Source: Paenibacillus macquariensis (GTDB lineage Bacteria; Bacillota; Bacilli; Paenibacillales; Paenibacillaceae). Taken from it: DNA of 64,000 bases. The position numbers and the translations under genes are program-made. The first letter of the stretch is position 1. Each line of letters opens with the position of its first letter. The notes beneath the pieces are model-generated. The model saw nothing but the letters and a program-made list of their open reading frames with translations. It did not search any database and was not told where the DNA came from. The stretch covers positions 186,001-250,000 of the forward strand of contig NZ_FTNK01000004.1 of NCBI RefSeq assembly GCF_900156375.1, written 5' to 3'. Positions 18,499 to 27,658 of this stretch are shown here, one piece after another.

Positions 18499-18657
18499 TC
18501 GATGCGACGAGTACACGAAGGAACGTGGACTAACCAATGGCAAAATCTCAGTAAAAAGCATCTAATTGCATTCGTTGCAGAAAGATCGAGACTTGAAGGC
18601 AGAGTCGTATCAATGCCGAAACTTTAATTGCTCTCTGGATTTCCGAAGGGCAATTAA

Positions 18658-18741
18658 AAACTTGCTAGTCTTGCGGCGGCGTATGATTTGCCAGTCGTTC
18701 CACATGTCGGAGATATAGGAGAAATACGCACTATTAATTAA
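18658..18741 (+). pseudogene. Relic of an enolase-superfamily dehydratase C-terminus
   Basis: The frame reads LASLAAAYDLPVVPHVGDIG before a stop. This matches the barrel end of mandelate racemase/sugar-acid dehydratases, where a His after VVP is conserved. The rest of the gene is gone. The stretch 18499-18657 holds only short unrecognised frames. Confidence 0.5.
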
Positions 18742-18745
18742 TATT

Positions 18746-19321
18746 TTGGATGTGGAGGGAAATGTTATAGCTTCCTATTTTAATATTTCAATGCCTGTTA
18801 TGGATTTTCTTACGGAGAGCCATCAAGCAATGCTGCGTCACGGAGTTAAACTATATGCCGAAATATTTGGTAACGCACAGGGTGAATGTCAATATTCATC
18901 TTTTGAAAGTGGAGAAATCGATTTGTTCGCCAGTTATTTTAATGATACTGGATATAACTCTTTTTTCTTTTCCAGCTACCCCATAGAAGATATAACTCAA
19001 ATCAAACAATTTGGCTATTTTTACGATACACCAAGTTCCTATTCTATTGAAGTTAATGGCGGCAGAGAAACCGATAAAAGCCGAGAACTTATACAAATGC
19101 GAATGATAGCAAAGAATCCTGACAAACAGATACAATCTTTTTATCGAACACTTCAAAGGAACTTAAAGAAAATTTCAGGCTTGCAAAAACATACCCAAAA
19201 GAATTATTTTCACTTGCCAACCGATAAAATTATCATTCCTGCTAATCCACATTCGCAGAACACAAGAGATCATTGGGAAGACTTTTATCTTTCAAAACTT
19301 GAGAGTGCTGAAAAACTCTGA
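18746..19321 (+). CDS. Unrecognised protein at the edge of the immunity array
   Basis: Up to 191 aa from a TTG at 18746. That start has no good ribosome binding site, while GGAGGG at 18753-18759 is followed by no in-frame start at usual spacing (the next ATG is about 18791). The 5' end may therefore be truncated where it meets the enolase relic. Visible parts: an aromatic-rich FNDTGYNSFFFSSYPIEDI and a polar C-terminus. No family recognised. It is the first gene of the array of small orphan proteins. Confidence 0.45.
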   Translation: MDVEGNVIASYFNISMPVMDFLTESHQAMLRHGVKLYAEIFGNAQGECQYSSFESGEIDLFASYFNDTGYNSFFFSSYPIEDITQIKQFGYFYDTPSSYSIEVNGGRETDKSRELIQMRMIAKNPDKQIQSFYRTLQRNLKKISGLQKHTQKNYFHLPTDKIIIPANPHSQNTRDHWEDFYLSKLESAEKL

Positions 19322-19392
19322 AAGTAATCAAAAAGTCCAGATTTGATATGGGGAATATTTTTTGAAAATACATGCTCTGTAGGAGAGAACGA

Positions 19393-20156
19393 ATGTCAAA
19401 TATAAAAGAAGAATTGATTGAACAGATGATAAACTTGGCGTCTTGTAGGACTTCTCCAGAAGAATGGAGCACTTGGCGGAATAATCATAACAAGCAGTTG
19501 GAGTCATTTTTAAATCGTGGAGAATATCTGAGGCTTAGACCTTGTGTGCATGGGTTCCGATGGTTACCTATTGTGCGCAGTCAACAAGGAGCCATTAAAT
19601 ATTTAGATGACGGCAACATCCTTTATGTAAAAGAAAATAGTTATCAGGAAAACTATGAGAATGAACTGGAAGAATTCATTAAAGCAAACAGAGAAATGAA
19701 GAAACAGCGGTAATAAAAATAAAAGCTGAATTTCCTGAAATTTTTAATCGATATCCTAAGTTTTCAAATTCTTTGCAATATACTTTTGATGGAAGTGATT
19801 TCATTCACGTAGGAGTAAATTATGATAAAGTCGTACAATTTGAAACCACCTCTGGTACAAAAATGCCTGAGGAGATTGCGAATTTCTTTCAAACGATGTC
19901 AGCAATCTCTTTAGACGGTATTAGAATTGAATTTGAAAATATATATTCTCTTGAGCTGTTGGGTAAAAATTATTATGTTCTTGGTGAGTTTTGGAAAGAA
20001 GCTGACGGGGACTTGGTTTTATGGGATCCTTCTGAATCTAATGATCCAACAAAAATATATTATTACGCCCATGAACAAAACAAAATAAAGCTTCTAACAA
20101 AAAGTTTCAAGGATTTAATTGAGAAAGAGTTTGCGTTATACAACAAGAACTTGTGA
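19393..20156 (+). pseudogene. SUKH family gene broken by a 1-base deletion
   Basis: Close paralogue of the gene at 9-773. Reading is intact from ATG 19393 (TAGGAGAG upstream) to ..REMKKQR, where the intact copy has CAGCGGTTAATA and this copy CAGCGGTAATA; the lost T makes an immediate stop (about 19711). The second half (19773-20156) continues in another frame with FTYE-like SUKH features and the same C-terminus YNKNL. Just upstream, 19346-19372 encodes IWGIFFENT, a relic of the family seen at 20395-20865. Confidence 0.85.
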
Positions 20157-20162
20157 AGTGCT

Positions 20163-20398
20163 ATTCGATTTGACTCTTGGGGCCCGAGAGCAATTCAAGG
20201 GTGTCTCCTATTGCAGAGATTTTGCAAACCAGCTATGTCATCTCTATGGATGGTTCCGGCAATCCAATTATAATCAACGATGTAAGAAATGATTTCATTT
20301 GTTACCACGATAACGGCGAGAGCGAGTTATTAGCGGATTCAATCGAGACGCTGATCGAGGACCATTTTTATGAATGGCGAAAGGAAGATTTCATGTGA
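20163..20398 (+). pseudogene. C-terminal relic of a SUKH gene
   Basis: Matches the second half of the intact SUKH gene at 39490-39933: YVISMDGSGNPIIINDV and ICYHDNGESELLADSIETLI here against YVISMDGFGDPIIINQA there. The N-terminal half is missing, and an extra base near 20205 shifts the frame. The stop found in the intact copy after FYEW has changed to CGA, so the frame runs on to 20398 and overlaps the next start. Confidence 0.75.
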
Positions 20399-20865
20399 AT
20401 ATTAGTATTGCGGACCATTGGAATCTTGAAAAGAATGAATTGCCCGGCATGAATTGCATCGTCTTTCCTAATGGCACGATAACAATTTTAAATTGTTATA
20501 GCATATATGACCCCAACACAAAAGTAAGAGAATTTTTTTGCTCTCCCTTGTGTGACACAACCATTGAAAGCATAGCAAAATATAATGATGACTATTGGAC
20601 GATCGTTGATGAATGGGTCAGTATTGATTATCAAGATGGGAAAATCCATGGTGGTGACGGTCAAATGGGAAATGAAGGATTTATTACTTGTACGGATGCT
20701 GAAGAGCGATTGGTATGGGGAATATTTTTTGAAAATTCAAACCCTATAAAAAACTTAGAAATTAAAGATAATATCCTAATCGCCATTAATGAACAACATG
20801 AATTACAAATTGAAATCAACTTAGAAAACCTTACCCAAATTAAAATGACTTGCATAAAATCCTAA
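20395..20865 (+). CDS. Unrecognised small protein, immunity-array member
   Basis: 156 aa from GTG 20395, with AAGGAAG upstream; the frame remains open upstream into the SUKH relic. It reads NISIADHWNLEKNELPGMNC, later GGDGQMGNEGFITCTDAEER and VWGIFFENSNPIKNLEIKDN, a beta-rich pattern. No known family is assigned. A short relic of the same coding sequence (IWGIFFENT) precedes the SUKH pseudogene at 19346, so this family has been copied within the locus. A terminator follows at 20897-20924. Confidence 0.52.
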   Translation: MNISIADHWNLEKNELPGMNCIVFPNGTITILNCYSIYDPNTKVREFFCSPLCDTTIESIAKYNDDYWTIVDEWVSIDYQDGKIHGGDGQMGNEGFITCTDAEERLVWGIFFENSNPIKNLEIKDNILIAINEQHELQIEINLENLTQIKMTCIKS

Positions 20866-20896
20866 TACCACGATATAAGCAATTTCTAACTTTTTG

Positions 20897-20924
20897 GGAG
20901 GGTATTCATAACCTCTCTTTTTTT
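20897..20924 (+). terminator. Rho-independent terminator, second copy
   Basis: GGGAGGGTATTCATAACCTC hairpin followed by seven T. Same sequence as at 970-999, with the shared upstream TTTCTAACTTTTTG. Confidence 0.7.
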
Positions 20925-20928
20925 CGTA

Positions 20929-20970
20929 CATCCATTCTTGACTTTTGAAATCAAAAGTGAAGAATGGATG
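20929..20970. repeat. 20-bp near-perfect hairpin
   Basis: CATCCATTCTTGACTTTTGA (20929-20948), two-base loop, TCAAAAGTGAAGAATGGATG (20951-20970); one mismatch. It lies directly after the terminator. No T-run follows. It may be a mobile repeat or a second transcript end. Confidence 0.55.
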
Positions 20971-21114
20971 TGCCAGGCAAGCCATTAGAAAGCTAAAGAA
21001 ATAATAAAGATAGCCCGATAGTATTGTAGTGAACACATGGACTATCCCCTCAATGTTCCTGTTATGAAATATTCTATTTTAGACGGACACATCCTAGACA
21101 TATCGACTGTTTAA

Positions 21115-21213
21115 AAAGAAAAGGCTCAAGGTGTAGGAAGCGTAACTGCAAACTTCGATGCCAAGTCAAAAGAGGTTTTAATTGAGGAACTTGTTCCTAG
21201 CTCAGCTGTATAA
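21115..21213 (+). pseudogene. Short coding relic, unknown gene
   Basis: An open stretch in one frame, KEKAQGVGSVTANFDAKSKE then VLIEELVPSSAV and a stop, looks like the end of a real protein, perhaps a heavy-metal-associated domain. No start or ribosome binding site is present. Everything else from 20971 to 21225 appears non-coding. Confidence 0.28.
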
Positions 21214-21240
21214 AAATGACTATATTTGAGGTGTGGATTT

Positions 21241-21567
21241 ATGAGGAAAGAGGACGCGCTCAATGTAATTTACAACTATATTCTTGGTGAGGACTCCATT
21301 TTAGTATCATTAAGAATGGGTGATGGGTTAAATGAACTGCATTACAGTCAGTTAATAGAAGCAATGAAGTTGTTAACCAATGAATATAAAGATAAATTGG
21401 AAGTTCCTAAAAAACTTGCTTTGTGTTTTGTCGATATAAGTAATTTCTTTTATTTTAACGAGGGCATATACTCCTCGGAAGTACAAGATAGACTAGAAAA
21501 TGCAGTTCATGAAATATCTCAAGTAGCTAATGAATTATTTGAATCGAATATGGATAATCAACAATAG
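21241..21567 (+). CDS. Unrecognised 108-aa protein
   Basis: Start ATG 21241 with GAGGTGTGG upstream; a slightly earlier in-frame start is less likely. A compact, mostly helical protein: RKEDALNVIYNYILGEDSIL, then LKLLTNEYKDKLEVPKKLAL-type helices and a polar C-terminus. No family is assigned. Size, acidity and position next to other small genes fit an immunity protein, by context only. Confidence 0.6.
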   Translation: MRKEDALNVIYNYILGEDSILVSLRMGDGLNELHYSQLIEAMKLLTNEYKDKLEVPKKLALCFVDISNFFYFNEGIYSSEVQDRLENAVHEISQVANELFESNMDNQQ

Positions 21568-21632
21568 ACTAAAGTGCATGTTTTATAACCTATGTAAACA
21601 AGCTACTATAAGATTAAAGGAGCAACAAAATA

Positions 21633-22175
21633 ATGAAACAAATACCAAGCACGAAATTTCCTGAAATAGCGTACATACCCGGCGAATCTATTTGGATAGA
21701 TAACTTAATTCCTGATAACAAGATCCAGGTTTATTTGAGTGTGTCGGAAAAAATTACACAAAATGAGATCGATATCGATCATGTTTCCCATGCACTAGAT
21801 CACATGGATGAGTTGGTAAACAAGGCTCGGGCGCATCTAAGGGATATTATTCAAAATACAAAAGACCCTAGTTATAAGTTGCTTCATGATTTCTTTGATT
21901 TTCATCGATTAGAAATGGATGATGAAAGCTTAAAAGTCATGTTTGGGATGGAGCAACCTAGAACTATAAGTGAGTTAGAGATGGTTAACCTACTTATGCT
22001 AAAAAGCTTGGGAAGCAGCTTGGGCGAAGGTTGGTTGGGAAGAGAATTTGAAAAAGAGCTAAAAAAACAGATATTCATCATGGATTTTACTTTTGACCCA
22101 GAGTATACGGATCAGTTGATCGTTGTTTATTTGGATGCGAACTATAACATATTGACGATTAGCCATGAAAGTTAA
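21633..22175 (+). CDS. Unrecognised 180-aa protein, DUF2004-like pattern
   Basis: AAAGGAGC precedes the ATG. The middle, DIDHVSHALDHMDELVNKAR then AHLRDI, a helix after an N-terminal beta part, resembles the DUF2004-type immunity layout, and the C-terminus ends in a beta hairpin (QLIVVYLDANYNILTISHES) as those proteins do. The match is by eye and weak. Cytoplasmic, acidic, no known catalytic motif. Confidence 0.6.
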   Translation: MKQIPSTKFPEIAYIPGESIWIDNLIPDNKIQVYLSVSEKITQNEIDIDHVSHALDHMDELVNKARAHLRDIIQNTKDPSYKLLHDFFDFHRLEMDDESLKVMFGMEQPRTISELEMVNLLMLKSLGSSLGEGWLGREFEKELKKQIFIMDFTFDPEYTDQLIVVYLDANYNILTISHES

Positions 22176-22234
22176 GATCAAGAATTTAGGAGCCTAAAAA
22201 ATCTTTTGTGCGTTTTGGAAGAAGGTTTAGCGTT

Positions 22235-22606
22235 ATGAAAAAAATATTAAGGATAGTTTTGCTGGAAGATGATTTATTCAAAAACCTTGTTTGTAAGATG
22301 GAAAAAGTTTTCGGCATTAGATTGCCATACGAAAATAAAAAAGGTCGATTTATTTCTGAAGGTGACACAGCTACTTATAAAGTCATACTTGTTGATCGAA
22401 TAGACGACCTTAGTGATATGTTGTGCGATGAACATCACACTTTAGATATACATATCGATATGGATAAATCCTTCAACTATGAAAAGTATGAAGAAGATGT
22501 TGTGAAAAAATTGGAAAATGGTAAAATCAGATGGAAATATGGTATTTGGACTAAAATGACAGACGCTGAGGAATATCGTAAAATATATCCTGTGAAACGA
22601 GTATGA
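22235..22606 (+). CDS. Unrecognised 123-aa protein
   Basis: ATG 22235 (GAAGG upstream) is preferred over the more upstream in-frame start. Sequence features: KKILRIVLLEDDLFKNLVCK, a beta strand DTATYKVILVDRI, and an acidic turn MLCDEHHTLDIHIDMDKSF. No family assigned. Located between two array genes in the same direction, with 58-77 bp gaps, so probably co-transcribed with them. Confidence 0.58.
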   Translation: MKKILRIVLLEDDLFKNLVCKMEKVFGIRLPYENKKGRFISEGDTATYKVILVDRIDDLSDMLCDEHHTLDIHIDMDKSFNYEKYEEDVVKKLENGKIRWKYGIWTKMTDAEEYRKIYPVKRV

Positions 22607-22682
22607 ACAAGATTGTGATATGACTCAAAATTGTTCGACTTGGATAATAGTTAAGATCTTACAAACGAAAAGAGGCAGAGAA

Positions 22683-23450
22683 ATGGAAAAAGACACTATC
22701 GCACAACTTATTATTTGGCATCAAGAAGATGAACATGAAAAAATAGTAGATCGAATTATGGAAATTCCCCAATCAGATAGAGATTATGAGACAGTCAGTT
22801 TATTGGCAAGAGCAATGAATAACCTGGAACGTTACGATGAAGCACTTCAACAGCTTTTGGCTATTGCAAAGCTAGGTGAGAATGACCCGCTTTGGCATTT
22901 TCGTGTGGGCTACTCCTACTATTATCTTGAACAATATGAGGAAGCACTAAGAGAATTTGAAATTACAAATAAGCTCGATCCAGAAGATAGAGATACTTTG
23001 ACATTAATAAATTGGAGCCGAAATAATATCGACCGAAAGAAAAAGAAACTTGATCAATCTGCCTCATTGAAAGATCTGAATGTACAAACTACGGTTAATG
23101 AAGCAAGTAAAGTTCCCTTTGGACAAGATAATGGCGGTGCGTCAATTGAATATTTAAAAGATATGTATAGGGATGGATACTTCCCTAATTTTCTTGTAGA
23201 TAAAGTCAAAGCTGAACTTGTTAAAGTTGTTGAATTTTTGGAACAAGGAAATCAAGGTATTGAAGAAACTCAAGCAAAGCTTGATTTCGCCATCCAAGCA
23301 ATCAATGAACTTGCAGAAGAGTTTGACGAAAATGACAGCGAAATTGAAACAGTTGCGAGAGAATCAATTGCACAAACTGTTGGAAATATTTTGGCCTTTT
23401 TCGGTATCGAAATAGATACAGAAGAAGCCATTCGTGAACGTGATTGGTAG
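22683..23450 (+). CDS. TPR head fused to DUF5713 domain
   Basis: 255 aa. Residues 1-110 are a TPR-type head: MEKDTIAQLIIWHQEDEHEK, SLLARAMNNLERYDEALQQL and WHFRVGYSYYYLEQYEEALR. After a charged linker, residues 155-255 (YLKDMYRDGYFPNFLVDKVK ... AQTVGNILAFFGI) match DUF5713, a family found with toxin immunity genes. The same head occurs on a different tail at 24941 and 49926 and as a fragment at 43999, so heads and tails are modular. AGAGGCAG precedes the ATG. It overlaps nothing upstream and nearly touches the next gene. Confidence 0.8.
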   Translation: MEKDTIAQLIIWHQEDEHEKIVDRIMEIPQSDRDYETVSLLARAMNNLERYDEALQQLLAIAKLGENDPLWHFRVGYSYYYLEQYEEALREFEITNKLDPEDRDTLTLINWSRNNIDRKKKKLDQSASLKDLNVQTTVNEASKVPFGQDNGGASIEYLKDMYRDGYFPNFLVDKVKAELVKVVEFLEQGNQGIEETQAKLDFAIQAINELAEEFDENDSEIETVARESIAQTVGNILAFFGIEIDTEEAIRERDW

Positions 23451-23455
23451 ATGCT

Positions 23456-23794
23456 ATGAGAGAAAGTTTAAAACAGTTTCTTGCATATAATGATTCTGAT
23501 GATGAGTTAGAATATTATATTCGAATGCATGCAGATTGGAATGAAGAATCATTTGTGAAAATGCGACAGCTAATTAGAAAAGTGATAGAAGACTATTCGG
23601 ATGATGATTATTATCCTAAAACCTTTGTATATTATTGTATGAAAAGTGTCGAAAGAATAATTGGGATCATTTCACGTATAGAATTTTGTAATACATGGCC
23701 GGAGGGCTTTACAAAAGAAAGTTATAAAGATTTTATAACAGCGAGAATTGATCAATTAGAGTTGCTTCAAAAAGAATTTATCGGTTCGTTGTAG
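23456..23794 (+). CDS. Unrecognised 112-aa helical protein
   Basis: ATG at 23456, six bases after the preceding stop; a TTG four codons earlier (23444) would overlap the previous gene. Reading: MRESLKQFLAYNDSDDELEY, acidic and helical throughout, with FTKESYKDFITARIDQLELL at the end. No family assigned. Position suggests co-translation with the TPR-DUF5713 gene and hence a shared role, by inference. Confidence 0.6.
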   Translation: MRESLKQFLAYNDSDDELEYYIRMHADWNEESFVKMRQLIRKVIEDYSDDDYYPKTFVYYCMKSVERIIGIISRIEFCNTWPEGFTKESYKDFITARIDQLELLQKEFIGSL

Positions 23795-23797
23795 CAG

Positions 23798-24820
23798 CTA
23801 CATCAATATACGAGAGAGATGAATCGAATTCATCTTTCTTTGTATTTTTTCCTTAGGCATACAATCCATTAAAATGTCCTGTTTACCTGAATCAATCCAT
23901 TTTTTTCGCATGATTTCTATGCGTTTCTTGTTAAAATCAATATATTGAAAATCCAACTGTTTCAGCTTAGGCATGTCTGATAAAAAATCAAACGCTTCCG
24001 CCTTGATCTTCGTATTGATTTCCTTCAACTCTAAAATTTCCAGATTTGTTGCAGTTTTTAAGGCATCTATCTCTATCAGCGATTTCATGTTTTCCAGTTC
24101 TAATTGTTTCAAGTTATCCATAGCAGAAAAATCGCATAGCTTCTCCACTCTGGATAAAGACAAACTCAAAAACTCCAAATTCTCGAATCTACTCAAGAAG
24201 GAAACATCCTCTAGTTTTGCAATGGATGATAGCTCTAACATCTTCAAGGTTCGAACGTTGAGTATATCCAGATCACAATTCACGTTACAGTTATCGATTA
24301 GGAGATACTCTATGGGGATCTGTTTGATAAAGTTCAATTGTTCAACCGTGCACTGAAGGACTAAGCTGCTAAGATTTTTACAGTTTCCTACGGGAGACAA
24401 ATCATCGAATTTGCCACTTAATTGCAAGTGTTCAAGTTTTTGGAAACTACTTATAAAATCGATTGATAGTCTTTGATCAGAATCAATTTTCAAAAACTCC
24501 ATGTTTTTTAGGGCCTGAAGTTTATTTAAATCTTGCTTTTGTTTCATGCTTAGATGCAAGGCAGTTACGTTTTTCAATCCAGCTAGGATGTCTACCATTT
24601 CATCTGAAAAATCCCCTTTATTTCTGTAACTCCATATGTGCAAAATAAGATCAGGACGATGGGATAGGACCATTTCATCTATTTTTACTAAATCTGCCAA
24701 TTTATCTGAATCAAAAGCAAAACTGATCGTAGCTCGTCGCCTTAGTTTTTCAACAGCTGTTTTCATTTTTTTAGGCGTCCAAGGCACACCATGCATAGCA
24801 TGTATCCACACTTCACTCAT
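23798..24820 (-). CDS. Leucine-rich-repeat protein, block copy A
   Basis: 340 aa from the ATG at 24820 (GAGGGG upstream; the frame is open nine codons further). The N-terminal cap SEVWIHAMHGVPWTPKKMKT is followed by about ten leucine-rich repeats (LKNVTALHLSMKQ, LKNMEFLKIDSD, FENLEFLSLSLSRVEKLCDF and others). The proteins of this kind bind partners; no catalytic motif. A near-identical copy is at 48781-49803. It is divergent from the TPR-Imm51 gene in both copies, with about 120 bp between starts, so the pair is a unit. Confidence 0.78.
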   Translation of the reverse strand: MSEVWIHAMHGVPWTPKKMKTAVEKLRRRATISFAFDSDKLADLVKIDEMVLSHRPDLILHIWSYRNKGDFSDEMVDILAGLKNVTALHLSMKQKQDLNKLQALKNMEFLKIDSDQRLSIDFISSFQKLEHLQLSGKFDDLSPVGNCKNLSSLVLQCTVEQLNFIKQIPIEYLLIDNCNVNCDLDILNVRTLKMLELSSIAKLEDVSFLSRFENLEFLSLSLSRVEKLCDFSAMDNLKQLELENMKSLIEIDALKTATNLEILELKEINTKIKAEAFDFLSDMPKLKQLDFQYIDFNKKRIEIMRKKWIDSGKQDILMDCMPKEKIQRKMNSIHLSRILM

Positions 24821-24940
24821 AAGATTACCCCTCGCTTCATTTCTCATATAATTGCAATTGATTGAACTTCATAGATCATATGGGTTATTCTAATATATGG
24901 CAATCATTTTTTGATTAAAGTAAGAGGAGAGGATACAAAG

Positions 24941-25708
24941 ATGGATAAGGATTTATTGAAACAGCTCACTCTTTGGCATAACAAGAGCCAGCATGCGAAA
25001 ATCATTAACAAAATTATGGATATACCCGAGGTAGACAGAGACTATGACTTAGTTTGCCTTTTGGCAAGAGCATTGAATAATCAAGAAAATTATAATGAAG
25101 CTATCCAATATTTTTTATCTGTGCAAGAGCAAGGAGAGCACGACTCTCTTTGGCATTTCCGAATAGGATATGCTTATTATTACCTTAAACAGTATAAGGA
25201 AGCGATCGTTGCTTTTGAACAAGCTGTAGCACTAGATCCTGAAGATTCACATGGCAGGACGTTTTTAGAAATGAGCCGCAACGCCGCTGCTAGAGCAGGA
25301 AATGAAACCATCCATATAGTAAATGTTGAAAAGGGGATGAGGATTGGGACTGACCCCCGTTTGTTAGAAGTTGAAGAAAAAATAAACCCATTTGGGCTAG
25401 TTGCGCACAATGATGGAAGCATATCAATGATTTTAGATGTTGGTAAATATAAGCATGAAATTTTTCAAACACGAGCCGAAGAAGGATGTGAAGGCAATGG
25501 CTATGATTGGGGTTCATTAGCAGCCGTATTTCTTGAAGAAAAAATGCCTCACTTAGTTGATATCATACGATTTGACCCAGAAGCCGATACGTTCTGCGTT
25601 TATACAGACAATAAAGAAGCCATACTTAGTTTTGCAATCGCCTTTAAGGAAGCATGTGAAGATGATTCATTAATGAAAGACCTATTTTCACGAGCTGTAA
25701 TAGACTAA
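24941..25708 (+). CDS. TPR head fused to Imm51-type immunity domain, block copy A
   Basis: 255 aa from ATG 24941 with AGGAGAGG upstream. The head (residues 1-115) matches the TPR-DUF5713 protein: MDKDLLKQLTLWHNKSQHAK, VCLLARALNNQENYNEAIQY, WHFRIGYAYYYLKQYKEAIV. The tail (about 145-255) has GLVAHNDGSISMILDVGKYK, GCEGNGYDWGSLAAVFLEEK and ILSFAIAFKEACEDDSLMKD, the pattern of Imm51. Known Imm51 proteins are predicted immunity proteins of polymorphic toxins. Paralogue at 49926-50693. Confidence 0.78.
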   Translation: MDKDLLKQLTLWHNKSQHAKIINKIMDIPEVDRDYDLVCLLARALNNQENYNEAIQYFLSVQEQGEHDSLWHFRIGYAYYYLKQYKEAIVAFEQAVALDPEDSHGRTFLEMSRNAAARAGNETIHIVNVEKGMRIGTDPRLLEVEEKINPFGLVAHNDGSISMILDVGKYKHEIFQTRAEEGCEGNGYDWGSLAAVFLEEKMPHLVDIIRFDPEADTFCVYTDNKEAILSFAIAFKEACEDDSLMKDLFSRAVID

Positions 25709-25745
25709 GGAACTATTTTGCTTAATCTCTGTAAAAGCTAAAATT

Positions 25746-26150
25746 GTGATGCAAATTGCAGTTCACTCATTTCTAAAAGAAACAAAACTATCAGAGGAAG
25801 AATTGAAGCAAACCCTAACATACTTGAACAAAAAAATAGATATTATTGGCACAGATAATGTTGAATTACGAAACCCTTTAAATCTTGACGAATCCGTTTT
25901 TTACTTTAGAGATAGGGAAACTCCCTTAACTGGACAAGAAATGATTACAGGGGATTATTTGATTTTTGATTCTACTGGTCACAATGAGGATATGTTCATT
26001 AAACAATATAATTCTATTAATGAGCTAGAAGAAGAGATTACTGCTGGAGGGAGGATAACCAATCCATTTACAACATTTCAAATTGCCATTGTTTTGGGGA
26101 AAGTTCGTCACTTCAATATCACATTTACAAATGGAGACGAGTTAATCTAA
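25746..26150 (+). CDS. Unrecognised 134-aa protein
   Basis: Start GTG 25746 or ATG 25749; no strong ribosome binding site. Features: KETKLSEEELKQTLTYLNKK (helix), then a beta-rich part with NPLNLDESVFYFRDRETPLT and a C-terminal VLGKVRHFNITFTNGDELI. No family assigned. Its last codons and the bases after its stop resemble those after the gene ending at 52236, so the 3' ends share ancestry. A hairpin at 26229-26265 follows. Confidence 0.52.
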   Translation: MMQIAVHSFLKETKLSEEELKQTLTYLNKKIDIIGTDNVELRNPLNLDESVFYFRDRETPLTGQEMITGDYLIFDSTGHNEDMFIKQYNSINELEEEITAGGRITNPFTTFQIAIVLGKVRHFNITFTNGDELI

Positions 26151-26228
26151 TTTCTTCGTAAATTCATAACTATACATAAACTATTTTCCATTTATGTCGT
26201 ATTGTTGGTTTTTTCGAAGATTTCAAAA

Positions 26229-26265
26229 CATACGTAAAGGGCGTCTTAAGCCCATTTTACGTATG
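26229..26265. terminator. Hairpin, possible transcript end
   Basis: CATACGTAAAGGGC pairs with GCCCATTTTACGTATG with a two-base bulge. No T-run. The right arm and the following TATATTCAATAGTAGGTTCT recur at about 52257-52289. Otherwise the gap 26151-26520 holds nothing recognised. Confidence 0.4.
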
Positions 26266-26520
26266 CCCGCTATATTCAATAGTAGGTTCTTCGATGATAG
26301 TTTTTGAGAAATTGTATGAAAGCTTTCATTTACATACGTTCATGGCTAACCATCTTCTCTTTACGAAATAATTGATAAATACAACTGTAAGGTGTTAAAA
26401 AAAACTCCTCCAAGTTTAGGGAGAATGAGATTTACATTCTGCAGAATGAAGACTATAGCACCGTTGGGTGGATGCGTCACAGTCATTTTTGGGATGATAC
26501 ACCTGTTACAATCCTATGTA

Positions 26521-26610
26521 GAAATCTCTCAGCTAATGAAAATATGGAAATATACCGATAAGAAGTAGTAGCTTTACAGTAGCATATAACTTTCTAGAGG
26601 TGATGAGCGT
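26521..26610 (+). repeat. 90-bp DUF4259 leader, copy 1
   Basis: Exactly 90 bases from GAAATCTCTCAG to the ATG, as in the copies at 30072-30161 and 52325-52414, without gaps. All contain ATGGAAATATACCGATAAGA and end in AGAGGTGATG or GGAGGTGATG, the ribosome binding site. Conservation of a non-coding leader suggests a promoter or regulatory role. Confidence 0.7.
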
Positions 26611-27551
26611 ATGGGAACATGGAGTGCTGAGGTTTTTGGTAATAATTTCATCCACATATTTCCCAAAAGTGACGCATTTGCTTCCGAAGTCGATCGGTTG
26701 TCGCAACAATGAATCCGAGAGCAGGTGGATAGCATGCTGGATTTGGCCAGTCATGTATGGAGCAAATTGGATGGTCCTTTCGGCTCTGCCGAGAATGTAC
26801 CGCAGTTGATCAAGCAGTTGCAGAAGCAGTATGAGGAAGCTGTAAAAGATGAATTATATTGGGAGCAGTTGTTTCATCAAAACACCATTATTCAAGCACA
26901 CTGGCCGAGATCGCCCGTCGATCGCAGAGTCTGGAGGTCAAGCTAGATATTTTCGTGACTTGTGGCCTGTTCGAAGCCAATCGGAGCGAAAGCAGCGGAG
27001 CCGGCTATGAGCTGCCGGTTGAGCTACAGCCGCTAATGGATCGAGCCGGTATGGTTGTGTGTATGGATATCTACAACAGCTATGTGACCGCTATCGCAGA
27101 ACTGGCCGGTTATAGCTCAGATGTGATGTGTTTTGCGGCTGAAGTCGGCAAAGACAACGGAGAGAAAAGGTACGTCATCGCGGCCGATGCAGCGTACCGA
27201 GGTTGGAGGGGAGCGGCTGAAGTTCTAATCACGTTCAGTGAAGGCGACGAATATGTGGTCTCTTGTCTGTCCTGCGGCGAAGATATCTATATTTGGCCTT
27301 CCCCTGAAGACGACAAGCTACTGGCTTATCGGAGCGATCCTGTATTTCATGCTGAGCAGGAATCTATCTCCATTACGCCGTCCCAGGCGATCAGGGACAA
27401 CGAATTGGTCGTATTGCAGCAGCTTTGCTCCGACATAGGAGAAAGCAGGCTCATGCGCCACATCCCGTATTTGGCCGGGCAAGTGAGCTGCCCTTCCTGT
27501 GGTGCTTCGTGTCAGATCTGGCCCGGATTGACGAACATGTACGAGTCTTAG
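26611..27551 (+). pseudogene. Chimera: DUF4259 head fused in frame to a zinc-ribbon protein, broken
   Basis: The first 11 codons (MGTWSAEVFGN) are those of DUF4259 genes at 30162 and 52415; after that the sequence is different (NFIHIFPKSDAFASEVDRLS). It stays in frame across a TGA at 26710 into LDLASHVWSKLDGPFGSAEN, then a 1-base frameshift near 26885 moves to STLAEIARRSQSLEVKLDIF and runs to 27551. The C-terminal part has two CxxC pairs, CLSCGEDIYIWP and CPSCGASCQIWP, likely metal-binding. Either an in-frame recombination or a shared ancestral start followed by decay explains it. Confidence 0.65.
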
Positions 27552-27658
27552 CATTTTCCCGTAGGTCTATAGATTGATTCAGAACTTTCTTTATCGAATG
27601 GAATTTGTAACTCTTCATGCATTTATATAATACGATATTGATCATGAAGCCATGAAGA

